Source of the DNA: Noviherbaspirillum sp. UKPF54
GTDB taxonomy: Bacteria; Pseudomonadota; Gammaproteobacteria; Burkholderiales; Burkholderiaceae_D
Direction: 5' to 3'
DNA length: 64,000 nucleotides
Assembly: GCF_007874125.1 (NCBI RefSeq)
Contig: NZ_CP040128.1
Span: 3,596,001 to 3,660,000, forward strand
Numbering within the stretch: the stretch's first letter is position 1; each line of letters begins with the position of its first letter. The position numbers were made by a program, and so were the translations under genes. The notes below the pieces were generated by a model. It was not told the DNA's origin. It searched no databases and was given only the letters and a program-made list of their open reading frames with translations. Of the stretch, positions 1 to 9,010 are shown in pieces.

Positions 1-92
1 ATTCGTCGCGCCAGCTGCGGCGCGTATGGAACAAGTTCGAGGCCGCGCCGCCCAGCCGCTACCGGGCCGGGATGGAAGACGCGCTACAGTAA
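1..92 (+). CDS. 3' end of an unidentified gene (5' part outside window)
   Basis: An open frame enters from the left edge and ends at TAA 90-92, giving about 29 C-terminal residues rich in Arg and Ala and ending in MEDALQ. It is convergent with the FAD dehydrogenase, with an 8-base gap between the two stop codons, which is a normal arrangement for two real genes. The piece is too short to assign a family. It could be a chance frame, but its position and coding-like composition favour a true gene end. Confidence 0.5.
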   Translation, partial: SSRQLRRVWNKFEAAPPSRYRAGMEDALQ

Positions 93-100
93 AGGTCCGG

Positions 101-1756
101 TCAGTAGATCTGAGCGCCGCCCGCCGTGCCGCCGTGGATGTCGGTGCTGCCGACCATGCTCAAGGCCACCGCTTCGGCCACCTTGATGCCGTCCACGGCC
201 GCGGAAAGAATGCCGCCTGCATAGCCCGCGCCTTCGCCCGCAGGGAATAGCCCTTTGACATTGAGGCTCTGGAAGTTGTCCAGCCGCTTGATGCGTACTG
301 GCGACGAAGTGCGGGTTTCGACGCCGGTCAGCACCGCATCGCTCATCGCATAGCCGCGAATCTGCCGGTCAAACACGGGCAGCGCTTCACGCATGGCCTC
401 GATCGCATAGTCGGGCAACGCTGGCGCCAGATCGGTGAGATGCACGCCCGGCTTGTAGGACGGGAGCACCGAGCCGAATTCCTTCGACGGCCGTCCGGCG
501 AGGAAATCGCCCACCAGCTGCCCCGGCGCGTCGTAATTACTCCCGCCCATCACGTAGGCGCGCGACTCCAGCTCACGCTGGAAATCGATACCCGCCAGCG
601 GGTGGCCTGGGTAATCGTCGGGCGTGATGCCGACCACGAAACCGCTGTTGGCGTTGCGCTCGTTGCGCGAATACTGGCTCATGCCGTTGGTGACCACGCG
701 CTGCGGCTCCGATGTGGCCGCCACCACGGTGCCGCCCGGGCACATGCAGAAACTGTAGACCGCGCGGCCATTCTTGCAGTGATGCACCAGCTTGTAGTCG
801 GCCGCGCCCAATAGAGGATGGCCGGCGAACTTGCCGAAGCGCGCGCGGTCGATCAGCGATTGCGGATGCTCGATGCGGAAACCGATCGAGAACGGCTTGG
901 CTTCCACGTACACGCCACGCTCGTACAGCATCTGGAAGGTGTCGCGCGCGCTGTGGCCGACGGCCAGCACGACGTTGTCCGTGGCGATATGTTCGCCGTT
1001 TTCCAGCACCACGCCGCGAATTTGCTTCCCTTCTTGGCCGTTGTCGATGTCGAGATCGGTGACCTTGGCCTGGAAGCGGAATTCGCCGCCGAGCGATTCG
1101 ATCGTCTCGCGCATGGCTTCCACCATCTTCACCAGGCGGAAGGTGCCGATGTGCGGCTTGCTCACGTACAGGATTTCTTCCGGCGCGTAGTGCTTCACGA
1201 ATTCGGCGAGCACCTTGCGGCTGTAATGCTTCGGGTCCTTGATCCCGCTGTGCAGCTTGCCGTCGGAAAAAGTGCCGGCCCCGCCTTCGCCGAACTGCAC
1301 GTTCGATTCCGGATTGAGGTCGCGCTTGCGCCACAGGCCCCAAGTATCCTTGGTGCGCTCGCGCACCACCTTGCCGCGTTCGAGGATGATCGGCCTGAAG
1401 CCCATCTGCGCCAGGATCAGCGCGGCGAAAATGCCGCACGGGCCGAAGCCGATGATCACCGGTCGCTGTTCGACGCGGGCCGGCGCCTGCGCGACGAACT
1501 TGTATTCCATGTCGGGCGTGATGCCCACATGCGGCACGCCTTGCATCCGCGCCAGCACGGCCGCTTCGTTTTTCACCTCGACGTCGAGCGTGTAGACCAG
1601 CATGATCGCACTGCGCCTGCGCGCATCGTAGCCGCGCCGGAAAACGGTATAGCCTGTCAGCTCGCCGGCGTCGATGTTCAGGCGCGCGAGGATGGCGGCG
1701 GGCAGGTCGGAATCGGGGTGGTCGAGCGGGAGTTGTACGTCAGTCAATCGCAGCAT
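101..1756 (-). CDS. FAD-dependent dehydrogenase (COG2509 type)
   Basis: This 551-residue protein belongs to the uncharacterised NAD(P)/FAD-dependent oxidoreductases of the COG2509 type. A short N-terminal domain of about 90 residues is followed by a Rossmann dinucleotide-binding motif GFGPCG at about residues 103-108. A conserved FGEGGAGTFSDGKL stretch and a C-terminal FAD-contact segment (PAGEGAGYAGGI) follow. The family resembles HI0933/BaiN-like flavoproteins, but its substrate is unknown. No signal peptide or membrane segment is seen, so it should be cytosolic. It is transcribed alone or as the last gene before the convergent left-edge gene. The start has only a weak ribosome site, and no better in-frame start is evident. 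Confidence 0.9.
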   Translation of the reverse strand: MLRLTDVQLPLDHPDSDLPAAILARLNIDAGELTGYTVFRRGYDARRRSAIMLVYTLDVEVKNEAAVLARMQGVPHVGITPDMEYKFVAQAPARVEQRPVIIGFGPCGIFAALILAQMGFRPIILERGKVVRERTKDTWGLWRKRDLNPESNVQFGEGGAGTFSDGKLHSGIKDPKHYSRKVLAEFVKHYAPEEILYVSKPHIGTFRLVKMVEAMRETIESLGGEFRFQAKVTDLDIDNGQEGKQIRGVVLENGEHIATDNVVLAVGHSARDTFQMLYERGVYVEAKPFSIGFRIEHPQSLIDRARFGKFAGHPLLGAADYKLVHHCKNGRAVYSFCMCPGGTVVAATSEPQRVVTNGMSQYSRNERNANSGFVVGITPDDYPGHPLAGIDFQRELESRAYVMGGSNYDAPGQLVGDFLAGRPSKEFGSVLPSYKPGVHLTDLAPALPDYAIEAMREALPVFDRQIRGYAMSDAVLTGVETRTSSPVRIKRLDNFQSLNVKGLFPAGEGAGYAGGILSAAVDGIKVAEAVALSMVGSTDIHGGTAGGAQIY

Positions 1757-1864
1757 GCGCGTCTTGGGGTGTGCGGTGGAAGGGCGCTATTTTACCGCAC
1801 GCCATGCGGCGGCCGGCGCAACGGAAGGCCGCTGCGCCGGCATCTTTTCCCCGGGCGGACGCGC

Positions 1865-2314
1865 CTACGCGCTGCGGTACTGGTCGCGCAGGCTTCTCAC
1901 CTGGTCATGGTTTTTCAGCACGCCCTGGTACTGCCGCTCCACCACGGCGCGCACCGCCGCCGGCAAGCCCTTTTCCAGCGCATTGCGATAGCGCGACACC
2001 GCCACATCCTCGCCGCGCTCGCACTCCTTCAGCACGGCCTTGACGTCGTTGCCGGCGATGACGGACTTGACGTCGACCCAGCGCCGGTGCAGCGCACCGC
2101 CCAGGCTGCTGCCGTGTTCCGGTTCGCCGCCATAGGCGCGCACCAGGTCCTGCAATTCCAGCGCGGAAGCCGCGCAGGTTTGCGCCCGGTTGGAAAAGAA
2201 GGACTTGAGCGCGGTATCGCCCACGTCCCGGGCGCAAGTCAGAAAGCCTTCCTCGCCATCCTTGCAGGTTTCGATCAGGTCGTTCAGGGTGGAGATCACT
2301 TCATCGTTATCCAT
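1865..2314 (-). CDS. PA2169-family four-helix-bundle protein (DUF2383)
   Basis: A 149-residue all-helical protein matching the DUF2383/PA2169 family. It has two ferritin-like helical pairs, opens with an NDEVISTLNDLIETCKDGEEG segment typical of the family, and has a central LHRRW motif. Family members are often found with general stress genes; their biochemical role is not established. The ATG is preceded by a purine-rich AGGGGG ribosome site. It lies 33 bases downstream of the DUF4142 gene on the same strand, so the two probably form a small stress operon. No transmembrane segment is seen. Confidence 0.85.
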   Translation of the reverse strand: MDNDEVISTLNDLIETCKDGEEGFLTCARDVGDTALKSFFSNRAQTCAASALELQDLVRAYGGEPEHGSSLGGALHRRWVDVKSVIAGNDVKAVLKECERGEDVAVSRYRNALEKGLPAAVRAVVERQYQGVLKNHDQVRSLRDQYRSA

Positions 2315-2347
2315 GCGCGCCCCCTCAGGTTGTGCATGAAGTCCGTC

Positions 2348-3127
2348 TTATTTGCCGCTCTCGGAGCCGGTCTGCGATTCGCCGCTCTTCTTGCCTGACC
2401 AGGATTTCGACGCTCCGGAAGCCGACGTTCCCTTGGTGCCGGAGGCGCCGGTGGTCGCGGCGGGATTGTGGCTCATCGCCTGCTTGGCCATGTCCGAGTG
2501 CTCGTTAATCTTCGGCATCATGTTCGATGCGAGCGTCTTCAGGTCGGAATCCTTGGCCTGCTTTTCAATGCGGCCCAGCAGCGCATGCGCCTGGCGATGG
2601 TCGGCCACGCCGCCTTTCGTGAGGTAGGCCTTGTCGAACTTGTCGCCGGACAGCGCGCTCAGCTTCTTGATTTCCGCCTTGTGCTTGGCATCCAGGTTAT
2701 CCGGCAGCGTCGCGCCCTTGGCCTGCGCCAGGTCTTTCAGCTGCGACTGCGCCGCGGTGTGGTCGTCGACCATCTTCTGCGCGAAGCTGCGCACCTGCTC
2801 ATCCTTGCTCTTGTTGAGCGCGATCTTGCCCGCCTCGATTTCGGCCATGTTGGCGATCGCGAGCTGGTTCATCATTGCCATGTCGGACTTGCCCAGCTTG
2901 TCGGCGCTGCTGCCGGTCTTGCCGGAAGCGGAATCGGACGCGCCGCTGGTCATCGGCTGGGTGCTGCTGGTTTCATTTTGCCCGGTCGGGCTCATGCGGC
3001 CTTCCTTGTTGGCCGGCGTCTGACCGCTGGCGTCCTTGGCGGACTGTGCGTACACGGAGCCTGCGCCGAACATGATCGCCAGCATGGCGACGCCGATCAC
3101 TTGAGTCAGATGTTTATGCTGTGCCAT
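2348..3127 (-). CDS. Exported DUF4142 protein
   Basis: About 259 residues. The N-terminus is a clear signal peptide (basic MAQHKH, then a hydrophobic stretch ending around SVYAQS), so the product is exported to the periplasm. The centre is a DUF4142 helical domain, with the pattern of alternating helices around QKMVDDHTAAQSQL. Both tails are low-complexity and rich in Ser, Gly, Thr and Lys. The chosen ATG has an AGGAG site eight bases upstream; the frame extends 16 codons further but without a ribosome site. The family is ferritin-like and of unknown function, often linked to stress. Confidence 0.85.
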   Translation of the reverse strand: MAQHKHLTQVIGVAMLAIMFGAGSVYAQSAKDASGQTPANKEGRMSPTGQNETSSTQPMTSGASDSASGKTGSSADKLGKSDMAMMNQLAIANMAEIEAGKIALNKSKDEQVRSFAQKMVDDHTAAQSQLKDLAQAKGATLPDNLDAKHKAEIKKLSALSGDKFDKAYLTKGGVADHRQAHALLGRIEKQAKDSDLKTLASNMMPKINEHSDMAKQAMSHNPAATTGASGTKGTSASGASKSWSGKKSGESQTGSESGK

Positions 3128-3630
3128 TTTGGGTCTCCTAGGGAAAAGGTAATAGCTATCGCCAACCAATCGCACCGAGCGGGCTGGACGCGGGGAGCAT
3201 GAGGCAATGTATATGCCAGATACCGGTGGTCGCGGCGGCGATGGGAGAGGACAAGCGCGGACAAGGCGGGACGAGCGAAACGTGGCGAAAGGCCGGGCCG
3301 GTGGAAGAGACTACAGAGAAGTGGAAAAAATTACAGCAATTACAACCGGGCAGACCCTGTCCATCCAGCACCGCTTGTAATGAAAATATTGTTGCCGGCG
3401 TAATGCGACGTGCAGACATTGCCAGCGCTGCAAAAAAAATGCCAAAGCAAAAGGAATTTGCTTTGGCAAATGCCCGTCGGGTCGCTCCGACAGGCGCCCA
3501 TGAAAGAGTGGCTACCTATCGCATCCATGCGAATTGCGTGCCACCTCGGGCGCCGGCTTGCGAAGGATGCGCCACGCAGCGACGCGTGCCCCTTTCGTTG
3601 CGCTGCCGCGCAAGCCCTGATGTCTAACGT
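3128..3630. other. Intergenic region between DUF4142 gene and spoVR
   Basis: About 500 bases without a convincing gene. The right half lies downstream of spoVR and holds a strong minus-strand terminator (3431-3467). The left half must hold the promoter of the DUF4142 gene, but no clear -35/-10 pair could be picked out. A plus-strand open frame here lacks a ribosome site and protein-like composition. Confidence 0.6.
3431..3467 (-). terminator. Rho-independent terminator after spoVR
   Basis: A perfect 11-bp stem (gccaaagcaaa with tttgctttggc, 3441-3451 and 3457-3467) with a 5-base loop. On the minus strand it is followed by eight Ts (As at 3432-3439 on the plus strand). It sits about 165 bases past the spoVR stop and closes the prkA-yeaH-spoVR operon. 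Confidence 0.85.
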
Positions 3631-5202
3631 CTACCGCCGCCGCTTCTCGCTCTTGACCTCGACGGTATCGAGCACGTTGCCGTCCGGGTCGACCGTCTCC
3701 AGCAGTACGTCGAAGCCCCACAGCCGTGCCACGTGCTTCAGCACTTCGTCGACCTGGTTGTTCAGCGGCCGGCGCAGGAACTGATTGTGGCGCAGCGTCA
3801 GCGACCGGTGGCCGCGCGTGTCGACCGACCAGACCTGGATGTTCGGCTCGCGGTTGTGCAGGTTGTACTGCGCGGCGAGCTGCTCGCGGATGTAGCGGTA
3901 GCCTTCCTCGTCGTGGATCGCGGAGACCTGCAGCCTGTCCTTCTTGTCGTCGTCCAGGATGGAGAAAAAGTGGAAATCGCGGATCAGCTTGGGCGACAGG
4001 TATTGCGCAATGAAGCTCTCATCCTTGAAGTTGCGCATCGCGAAGTCGAGCGTCTGCTTCCAGTCGGTTCCGGCGATGTCCGGGAACCAGCGGCGGTCTT
4101 CCTCGGTCGGGTCTTCGCAGATGCGGCGGATGTCGCGGAACATCGCAAAGCCCAGCGCATACGGATTGATGCCGTTGTAATACTTGCTGGTCACCGGCGG
4201 CTGGTACACCACGTTGGTATGGCTCTGCAAGAACTCCATCATGAAGCCGTCGCCGACGATGCCTTCGTCGTACAGCTGGTTCAGGATGGTGTAATGCCAG
4301 AACGTGGCCCAGCCCTCGTTCATCACCTGGGTCTGGCGCTGCGGATAGAAGTACTGCGAAATCTTGCGCACGATGCGCACCACCTCGCGCTGCCACGGTT
4401 CCAGCAGCGGCGCATACTTCTCGATGAAGTACAGCAGGTTTTCCTGCGGCTCGGCCGGGAAGCGGTTCGGCGCAGCCTCGGCCACTACCACTTCCTTCCT
4501 CGGCAGCGTGCGCCACAGATCGTTGACCTGCGACTGCAGGTAGCGCTCGCGCTCTTCCTGGCGTTCGCGTTCCTTTGCCAGCGACAGCTTGGCCGGACGC
4601 TTGTAGCGGTCCACGCCATGGTTTTGCAGCGCGTGGCAGGAGTCCAGCAATTCTTCCACCGCATCGATGCCGTAACGCTGCTCGCATTCAGCGATGTACT
4701 TCTTGGCGAACACCATGTAGTCGACGATGGCTTCGGCGTCGGTCCAGGTGCGGAACAGGTAGTTGCCCTTGAAGAAGGAGTTATGGCCGTATGAGGCGTG
4801 CGCGATCACCAGCGCCTGCATGGTCAGGCTGTTCTCTTCCATCAGGTAGGCGATGCACGGGCTGGAGTTGATCACGATCTCGTACGCCAGCCCCATGTGG
4901 CCGCGCTTGTAGCTCTTCTCGGTGGCCAGGAAGTGCTTGCCGAACGACCAGTGCGAATACGACACCGGCATGCCGACCGACGCGTACGCATCCATCATCT
5001 GCTCGGCGGTGATCACCTCGAGCTGGTTCGGATAGGTGTCCAGGCCGAAGCCCTCGGCGACGCGCCTGATCTCGTCATGGACCTGCTCGATCAGCTCGAA
5101 GGTCCATTCGGACTGGTCCGGCAGGCGAAACGGCTTGGCCTTCTTGCGCGACGTCTTGCCGGCCGTCTTCCTCGCGGGTTTCTTGATCGCTGTTATCGTC
5201 AT
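3631..5202 (-). CDS. spoVR: SpoVR family protein (YcgB-like)
   Basis: A 523-residue SpoVR/YcgB homologue. In Bacillus SpoVR is needed for spore cortex formation; in non-sporulating proteobacteria the homologue accompanies PrkA and YeaH in stress and stationary phase. The conserved N-terminal region has SYSHWSFGKHF and INSSPCIAYLMEEN, and a middle block contains VMNEGWATFWHY. The first 25 residues are Lys/Arg rich and look like a variable extension. Its ATG overlaps the yeaH stop codon by 4 bases (ATGA), so translation is coupled. It is the last gene of the operon and is followed by a strong terminator. Confidence 0.95.
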   Translation of the reverse strand: MTITAIKKPARKTAGKTSRKKAKPFRLPDQSEWTFELIEQVHDEIRRVAEGFGLDTYPNQLEVITAEQMMDAYASVGMPVSYSHWSFGKHFLATEKSYKRGHMGLAYEIVINSSPCIAYLMEENSLTMQALVIAHASYGHNSFFKGNYLFRTWTDAEAIVDYMVFAKKYIAECEQRYGIDAVEELLDSCHALQNHGVDRYKRPAKLSLAKERERQEERERYLQSQVNDLWRTLPRKEVVVAEAAPNRFPAEPQENLLYFIEKYAPLLEPWQREVVRIVRKISQYFYPQRQTQVMNEGWATFWHYTILNQLYDEGIVGDGFMMEFLQSHTNVVYQPPVTSKYYNGINPYALGFAMFRDIRRICEDPTEEDRRWFPDIAGTDWKQTLDFAMRNFKDESFIAQYLSPKLIRDFHFFSILDDDKKDRLQVSAIHDEEGYRYIREQLAAQYNLHNREPNIQVWSVDTRGHRSLTLRHNQFLRRPLNNQVDEVLKHVARLWGFDVLLETVDPDGNVLDTVEVKSEKRRR

Positions 5203-6464
5203 TTCGTTTGCTTCTTGAACAGTTCACGGAACACCGGATAGATATCGGCCGGCGACTCGATTTTCTGCATCGCGAAGTGCGGATGGTGATCCGCGATCTG
5301 CAGGTACTCGTACCACAAGTTCTGCGGCTCTCCCTCGGTGATCTCGACATAGGCGTAGTACTGCACCAGCGGCATGATCTTGTTGATCAGGAGCTCGCGG
5401 CAGGTGATCGAGTCGTTGTCCCAGTTGTCGCCGTCGGATGCCTGCGCCACGTACACGTTCCAGTCGCTGTTCGAATAGCGCTCGGTGATGACCTTGTTCA
5501 ACAGGTGTAGCGCCGACGACACCACGGTGCCGCCCGACTCGCGCGAGTTGAAGAACTCGTGCTCGTCGACTTCGGTCGCCTGCGTATGGTGGCGGATGAA
5601 CACCACTTCGATCTTTTCGTAGGCGCGCTCCAGGAACAGGTAGAGCAGGATGAAGAAGCGCTTGGCCGCATCCTTCTTGGCCTGGTCCATCGAACCCGAC
5701 ACGTCCATCACGCAGAACATCACTGCCTGGGAGGTGGGCTTGGGCACCTTGATGCGGTTGGCATAGCGCAGGTCGATCGGGTCGAGGAAGGGAATCGCGT
5801 GCAGCTTGGTGCGCAGGTGATGGATTTCCTTCTTCAGCGCCAGGATGCGGTGATCGTCCTCGAACGCGGTCTTCTGCAGTTCTTCGAGTTCGGCTTCCGC
5901 TTCCCTCAGCCGCTTGCGCGACTTGCCGCCGACCGCGATGCGGCGGCCGATCGCGCCGCGCATCGAGCGCAGCACGTGGATATTGGTGGGCGTGCCGGAG
6001 ATGGTGTAGCCGGCGCGCTGCTGCTTGAACTCCACCAGGGAGGTGAGCTGGGTCTTGATCAGGTTGGGCAGCTCGAGGTCTTCGAAGAAGTAATTCATGA
6101 ACTCTTCGCGCGTCAGCTCGAACGCGAAGTCGTCCTCGGAGGTTTCCTCGCTGTTGCTGGCCTTGCCCTTGCCCTGTCCCTGGCCGCCTTTCGGGCGCTG
6201 CAGCTGGTCGCCCTTTTGATACTCCTTGTTGCCTGGCCGGACAGTCTCCCACACGCCGCCATGCGCATGGCCGAACGTGGGTTCGCCGATGTCCTTGACC
6301 GGAATCGATACTTTTTCGCCTTTTTCGATATCCGTGATCGAGCGGCCCTTGATGGCGCGCGCCACGGCTTCCTTGATCTGGCCCTTGTAACGCCGCAAAA
6401 AGCGTTCGCGGTTGCCAGCAGACTTGTTCTTGCCCTGCAGACGCCGGTCGATGAGGTGAGCCAA
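5199..6464 (-). CDS. yeaH: YeaH/YhbH family protein (DUF444, vWA-like)
   Basis: About 421 residues. The N-terminus reads (M)AHLIDRRLQGKNKSAGNRER, which aligns by eye with E. coli YeaH. A Gly/Gln-rich linker lies at 90-105, and a von Willebrand A-like domain has the MIDAS-type motif DVSGSMD at about 254-260, followed by FIRHHTQATEVDEHEFF. The start is TTG with AGGAGG four bases upstream; the frame runs further up but would read through the intercistronic hairpin. Homologues act with the PrkA kinase. The last bases overlap the spoVR start. An ATT one codon before the TTG is an unlikely alternative. Confidence 0.9.
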   Translation of the reverse strand: MAHLIDRRLQGKNKSAGNRERFLRRYKGQIKEAVARAIKGRSITDIEKGEKVSIPVKDIGEPTFGHAHGGVWETVRPGNKEYQKGDQLQRPKGGQGQGKGKASNSEETSEDDFAFELTREEFMNYFFEDLELPNLIKTQLTSLVEFKQQRAGYTISGTPTNIHVLRSMRGAIGRRIAVGGKSRKRLREAEAELEELQKTAFEDDHRILALKKEIHHLRTKLHAIPFLDPIDLRYANRIKVPKPTSQAVMFCVMDVSGSMDQAKKDAAKRFFILLYLFLERAYEKIEVVFIRHHTQATEVDEHEFFNSRESGGTVVSSALHLLNKVITERYSNSDWNVYVAQASDGDNWDNDSITCRELLINKIMPLVQYYAYVEITEGEPQNLWYEYLQIADHHPHFAMQKIESPADIYPVFRELFKKQTK

Positions 6465-6488
6465 AATGCCTCCTGAAACTTTTTGGTT

Positions 6489-6514
6489 CCCTTCTCCCGC
6501 GAGCGGGAGAAGGG
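6489..6514. other. Perfect intercistronic hairpin between prkA and yeaH
   Basis: An 11-bp perfect inverted repeat (6489-6499 with 6504-6514) around a 4-base loop lies in the 70-base gap between the prkA stop and the yeaH start. Neither strand has a T-run, so it is not a standard terminator. It could stabilise the upstream mRNA, adjust the PrkA:YeaH ratio, or be one copy of a dispersed short palindromic repeat. Confidence 0.7.
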
Positions 6515-6534
6515 CCACTACGTACGAGCCGCGA

Positions 6535-8457
6535 TTACGACGACTTGCGCACGCGCAGATACCACTCGCACAGCAGGCGCACTTGCTTGGCGGTGTAGCC
6601 CTTCGCCACCATGCGCGACACGAACTCCTGGTGCTTGTTGGCGTCGTCGGCGCTGGCCTTGGCATTGAAGGAAATCACCGGCAGCAGGTCTTCGGTATTC
6701 GAGAACATCTTCTTCTCGATCACCGTGCGCAGCTTTTCGTAGCTGGTCCACACCGGGTTCTTGCCATGGTTGTGGGCCCGCGCGCGCAGCACGAAGTTGA
6801 CGATCTCGTTGCGGAAATCCTTCGGATTCGAAATCCCCGCCGGCTTCTCGATCTTCTCGAGTTCGCTGTTCAGCGATTCGCGGTCGAAGCTCTCGCCGGT
6901 GTCCGGATCACGGAATTCCTGGTCCTGGATCCAGAAGTCGGCGAACGTCACGTAACGATCGAAGATGTTCTGGCCATACTCGGAATAACTCTCCAGGTAG
7001 GCGGTCTGGATTTCCTTGCCGATGAACTCGACGTAACGCTGCGCCAGATACTCCTTGATGTACGACATGTAACGCTGCTCGGTCTCGGGCGGGAACTGCT
7101 CGCGCTCGACCTGCTGCTCCAGCACGTACAGCAAGTGCACCGGGTTGGCCGCCACTTCGGTATTGTCGAAGTTGAACACCTTGGACAGGATCTTGTACGC
7201 GAAGCGGGTCGACAAACCGTTCATGCCTTCATCGACGCCGGCGTAGTCGGCGTATTCCTGGCGCGACTTGGCCTTCGGATCGGTATCCTTCAGGTTCTCG
7301 CCGTCGTACACCTGCATCTTCGAGAAGATACTGGAGTTTTCCGGATCCTTGATACGCGATAGCACCGCGAACTGCGCCATCATCTTCAGCGTTCCCGGCG
7401 CACACGGCGCCTGTGCCAGCGACGAGCCCTTGATCAGCTTGTCGTAGATCTTGATCTCTTCCGACACGCGCAGGCAGTACGGCACCTTCACGATGTAGAT
7501 ACGGTCGAGGAACGCTTCGTTGTTCTTGTTGTTGCGGAAGGCCTTCCACTCGGATTCATTCGAGTGCGCCAGCACCACGCCGTCGAACGGGATCGCGCCG
7601 AAGCCTTCGGTGCCTTTGTAGTTGCCTTCCTGCGTTGCGGTCAACAGCGGGTGCAGCACCTTGATCGGGGCCTTGAACATCTCGACGAATTCCATCAAGC
7701 CCTGGTTCGACAGGCACAGCCCCCCGGAGTAGCTGTAGGCGTCCGGATCGTCCTGCGAATAGTCTTCCAGCTTGCGGATATCGACTTTACCGACCAGCGA
7801 CGAAATGTCCTGGTTGTTTTCGTCGCCCGGCTCGGTCTTGGAGATCGCGATCTGCTTCAGGATCGACGGATAGCGCTTGACCACGCGGAACTGGTTGATG
7901 TCGCCGTTGAACTCGTGCAGGCGCTTGACGGCCCACGGGCTGGGGATGGTTTTCAGATAGCGGCGCGGGATGCCGAAATCTTCTTCGAGGATCGCGCCGT
8001 CTTCCTCTTCACTGAACAGGCCGAGCGGCGATTCATTGACGGGCGAGCCTTTGATCGCATAAAACGGGACTTGCTCCATCAGGGACTTGAGCTTTTCGGC
8101 GATCGACGATTTGCCGCCGCCGACAGGTCCCAGCAGGTACAGCACTTGTTTGCGTTCTTCCAGGCCTTGGGCGGCATGACGGAAGTAGGATACGACCTGC
8201 TCGATCACTTCCTCCGTGCCGTAGAAATCACGGAACGCAGGATAAATTTTGATAACCTTGTTGGCGAAGATACGCGACAGACGCGGATCGTGGCGCGTGT
8301 CGATCAGCTCCGGCTCACCGATCGCTTCCAGCATGCGCTCGGCGGCGGTGGCGTAGGCGAGTCGATCGCGCTTGCACAATTCCAGATATTCTTGCAGGGA
8401 GTATTCCTCTTCCCGAGTCCGCTCATACCGTGCTGCGTAGTTGTCAAAGATTTTCAT
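6535..8457 (-). CDS. prkA: PrkA family serine protein kinase (YeaG)
   Basis: A 640-residue AAA+-type protein kinase of the PrkA/YeaG family. The Walker A motif GPVGGGKSS is at about residues 110-118; a long AAA core follows, with VVLAHSNESEW and the family-typical YSYSGGLCLSNQGL block, and then the C-terminal PrkA domain. Length matches the family norm. The ATG has AAAGGA seven bases upstream. It is the first gene of the operon with yeaH and spoVR. In enterobacteria the homologous operon responds to starvation and stationary phase; here the long structured leader suggests additional post-transcriptional control. Confidence 0.97.
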   Translation of the reverse strand: MKIFDNYAARYERTREEEYSLQEYLELCKRDRLAYATAAERMLEAIGEPELIDTRHDPRLSRIFANKVIKIYPAFRDFYGTEEVIEQVVSYFRHAAQGLEERKQVLYLLGPVGGGKSSIAEKLKSLMEQVPFYAIKGSPVNESPLGLFSEEEDGAILEEDFGIPRRYLKTIPSPWAVKRLHEFNGDINQFRVVKRYPSILKQIAISKTEPGDENNQDISSLVGKVDIRKLEDYSQDDPDAYSYSGGLCLSNQGLMEFVEMFKAPIKVLHPLLTATQEGNYKGTEGFGAIPFDGVVLAHSNESEWKAFRNNKNNEAFLDRIYIVKVPYCLRVSEEIKIYDKLIKGSSLAQAPCAPGTLKMMAQFAVLSRIKDPENSSIFSKMQVYDGENLKDTDPKAKSRQEYADYAGVDEGMNGLSTRFAYKILSKVFNFDNTEVAANPVHLLYVLEQQVEREQFPPETEQRYMSYIKEYLAQRYVEFIGKEIQTAYLESYSEYGQNIFDRYVTFADFWIQDQEFRDPDTGESFDRESLNSELEKIEKPAGISNPKDFRNEIVNFVLRARAHNHGKNPVWTSYEKLRTVIEKKMFSNTEDLLPVISFNAKASADDANKHQEFVSRMVAKGYTAKQVRLLCEWYLRVRKSS

Positions 8458-9010
8458 GGGCTTCCTTTGAGTTAGATCTACCGGTCATTTCGAGCGCCTA
8501 ACAAAATCCCGTTCGCCGCATGCACGTTCTGTTTTCTGTCTTGTTGTTGTGTCTCTTCTTGTTGTTGATCTTCTTGTTGTATGACTTGTGTGTCATGTCA
8601 GCGCGCTGTGCGATCGGCACTTTGTTAGGCGCTCTGGGGTGTCGGAATCAGTTACGAATTTCCACTCCGCAATTTAATAATACGCGCTCTTTTTTCTAGT
8701 CGGTAGGAAAATTTCGCTCTTTTTTTGCGCGCATAAATTATTGCGAAATACGCTTTTCACTTCGTATTTTCAAAGCGCTATTTATCGCGTCTTTATTTGT
8801 ATTTACAGCTCGATTGCGTAAAACTTTTTAGCGTAAAAGTTGTCGTGCAACGGGTTTTTCAGAGAGGAGAGTGTGCGGAAATGCGACAGACGATATCACC
8901 ACGCTATCACCGCGATGCCGCGCGCACGGCGTGGATCGCGCTCCGGCGATATCGTCATTAAAAACAGAGATTGATTAAATGGAAGTTGCGCCTATATTAA
9001 AAAGATAAGC
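8458..9010. other. AT-rich upstream region of the prkA operon
   Basis: About 550 bases without a protein gene, far more AT-rich than its surroundings between about 8640 and 9010, with runs of A and T and several short repeats (for example gcgtaaaa twice near 8815-8840). It must hold the prkA promoter on the minus strand. No sigma-54 consensus could be found. A small RNA cannot be excluded. Confidence 0.6.
8492..8634 (-). promoter_or_regulatory. Leader of prkA with a long-range 14-bp inverted repeat
   Basis: The sequence gagcgcctaacaaa (8492-8505) and its exact complement tttgttaggcgctc (8621-8634) enclose 115 bases. In the minus-strand transcript these form a 14-bp stem around a region rich in CAA/AAG triplets that looks unstructured. 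The 3' arm lies 34 bases before the prkA ATG. The start of transcription is not known, so it is an inference that the whole structure is in the mRNA. Confidence 0.5.

Noticed and set aside
818..2398. Plus-strand frame of 526 codons opposite the FAD dehydrogenase and DUF2383 genes
   Set aside because: Antisense to two recognised genes and with no protein-like features.
3199..3627. Plus-strand 142-codon frame in the gap between DUF4142 and spoVR
   Set aside because: No ribosome site, a terminator lies inside it, and the composition is not protein-like.
8500..8900. Sigma-54 promoter for prkA
   Set aside because: No TGGCAC-N5-TTGC match was found on the minus strand.
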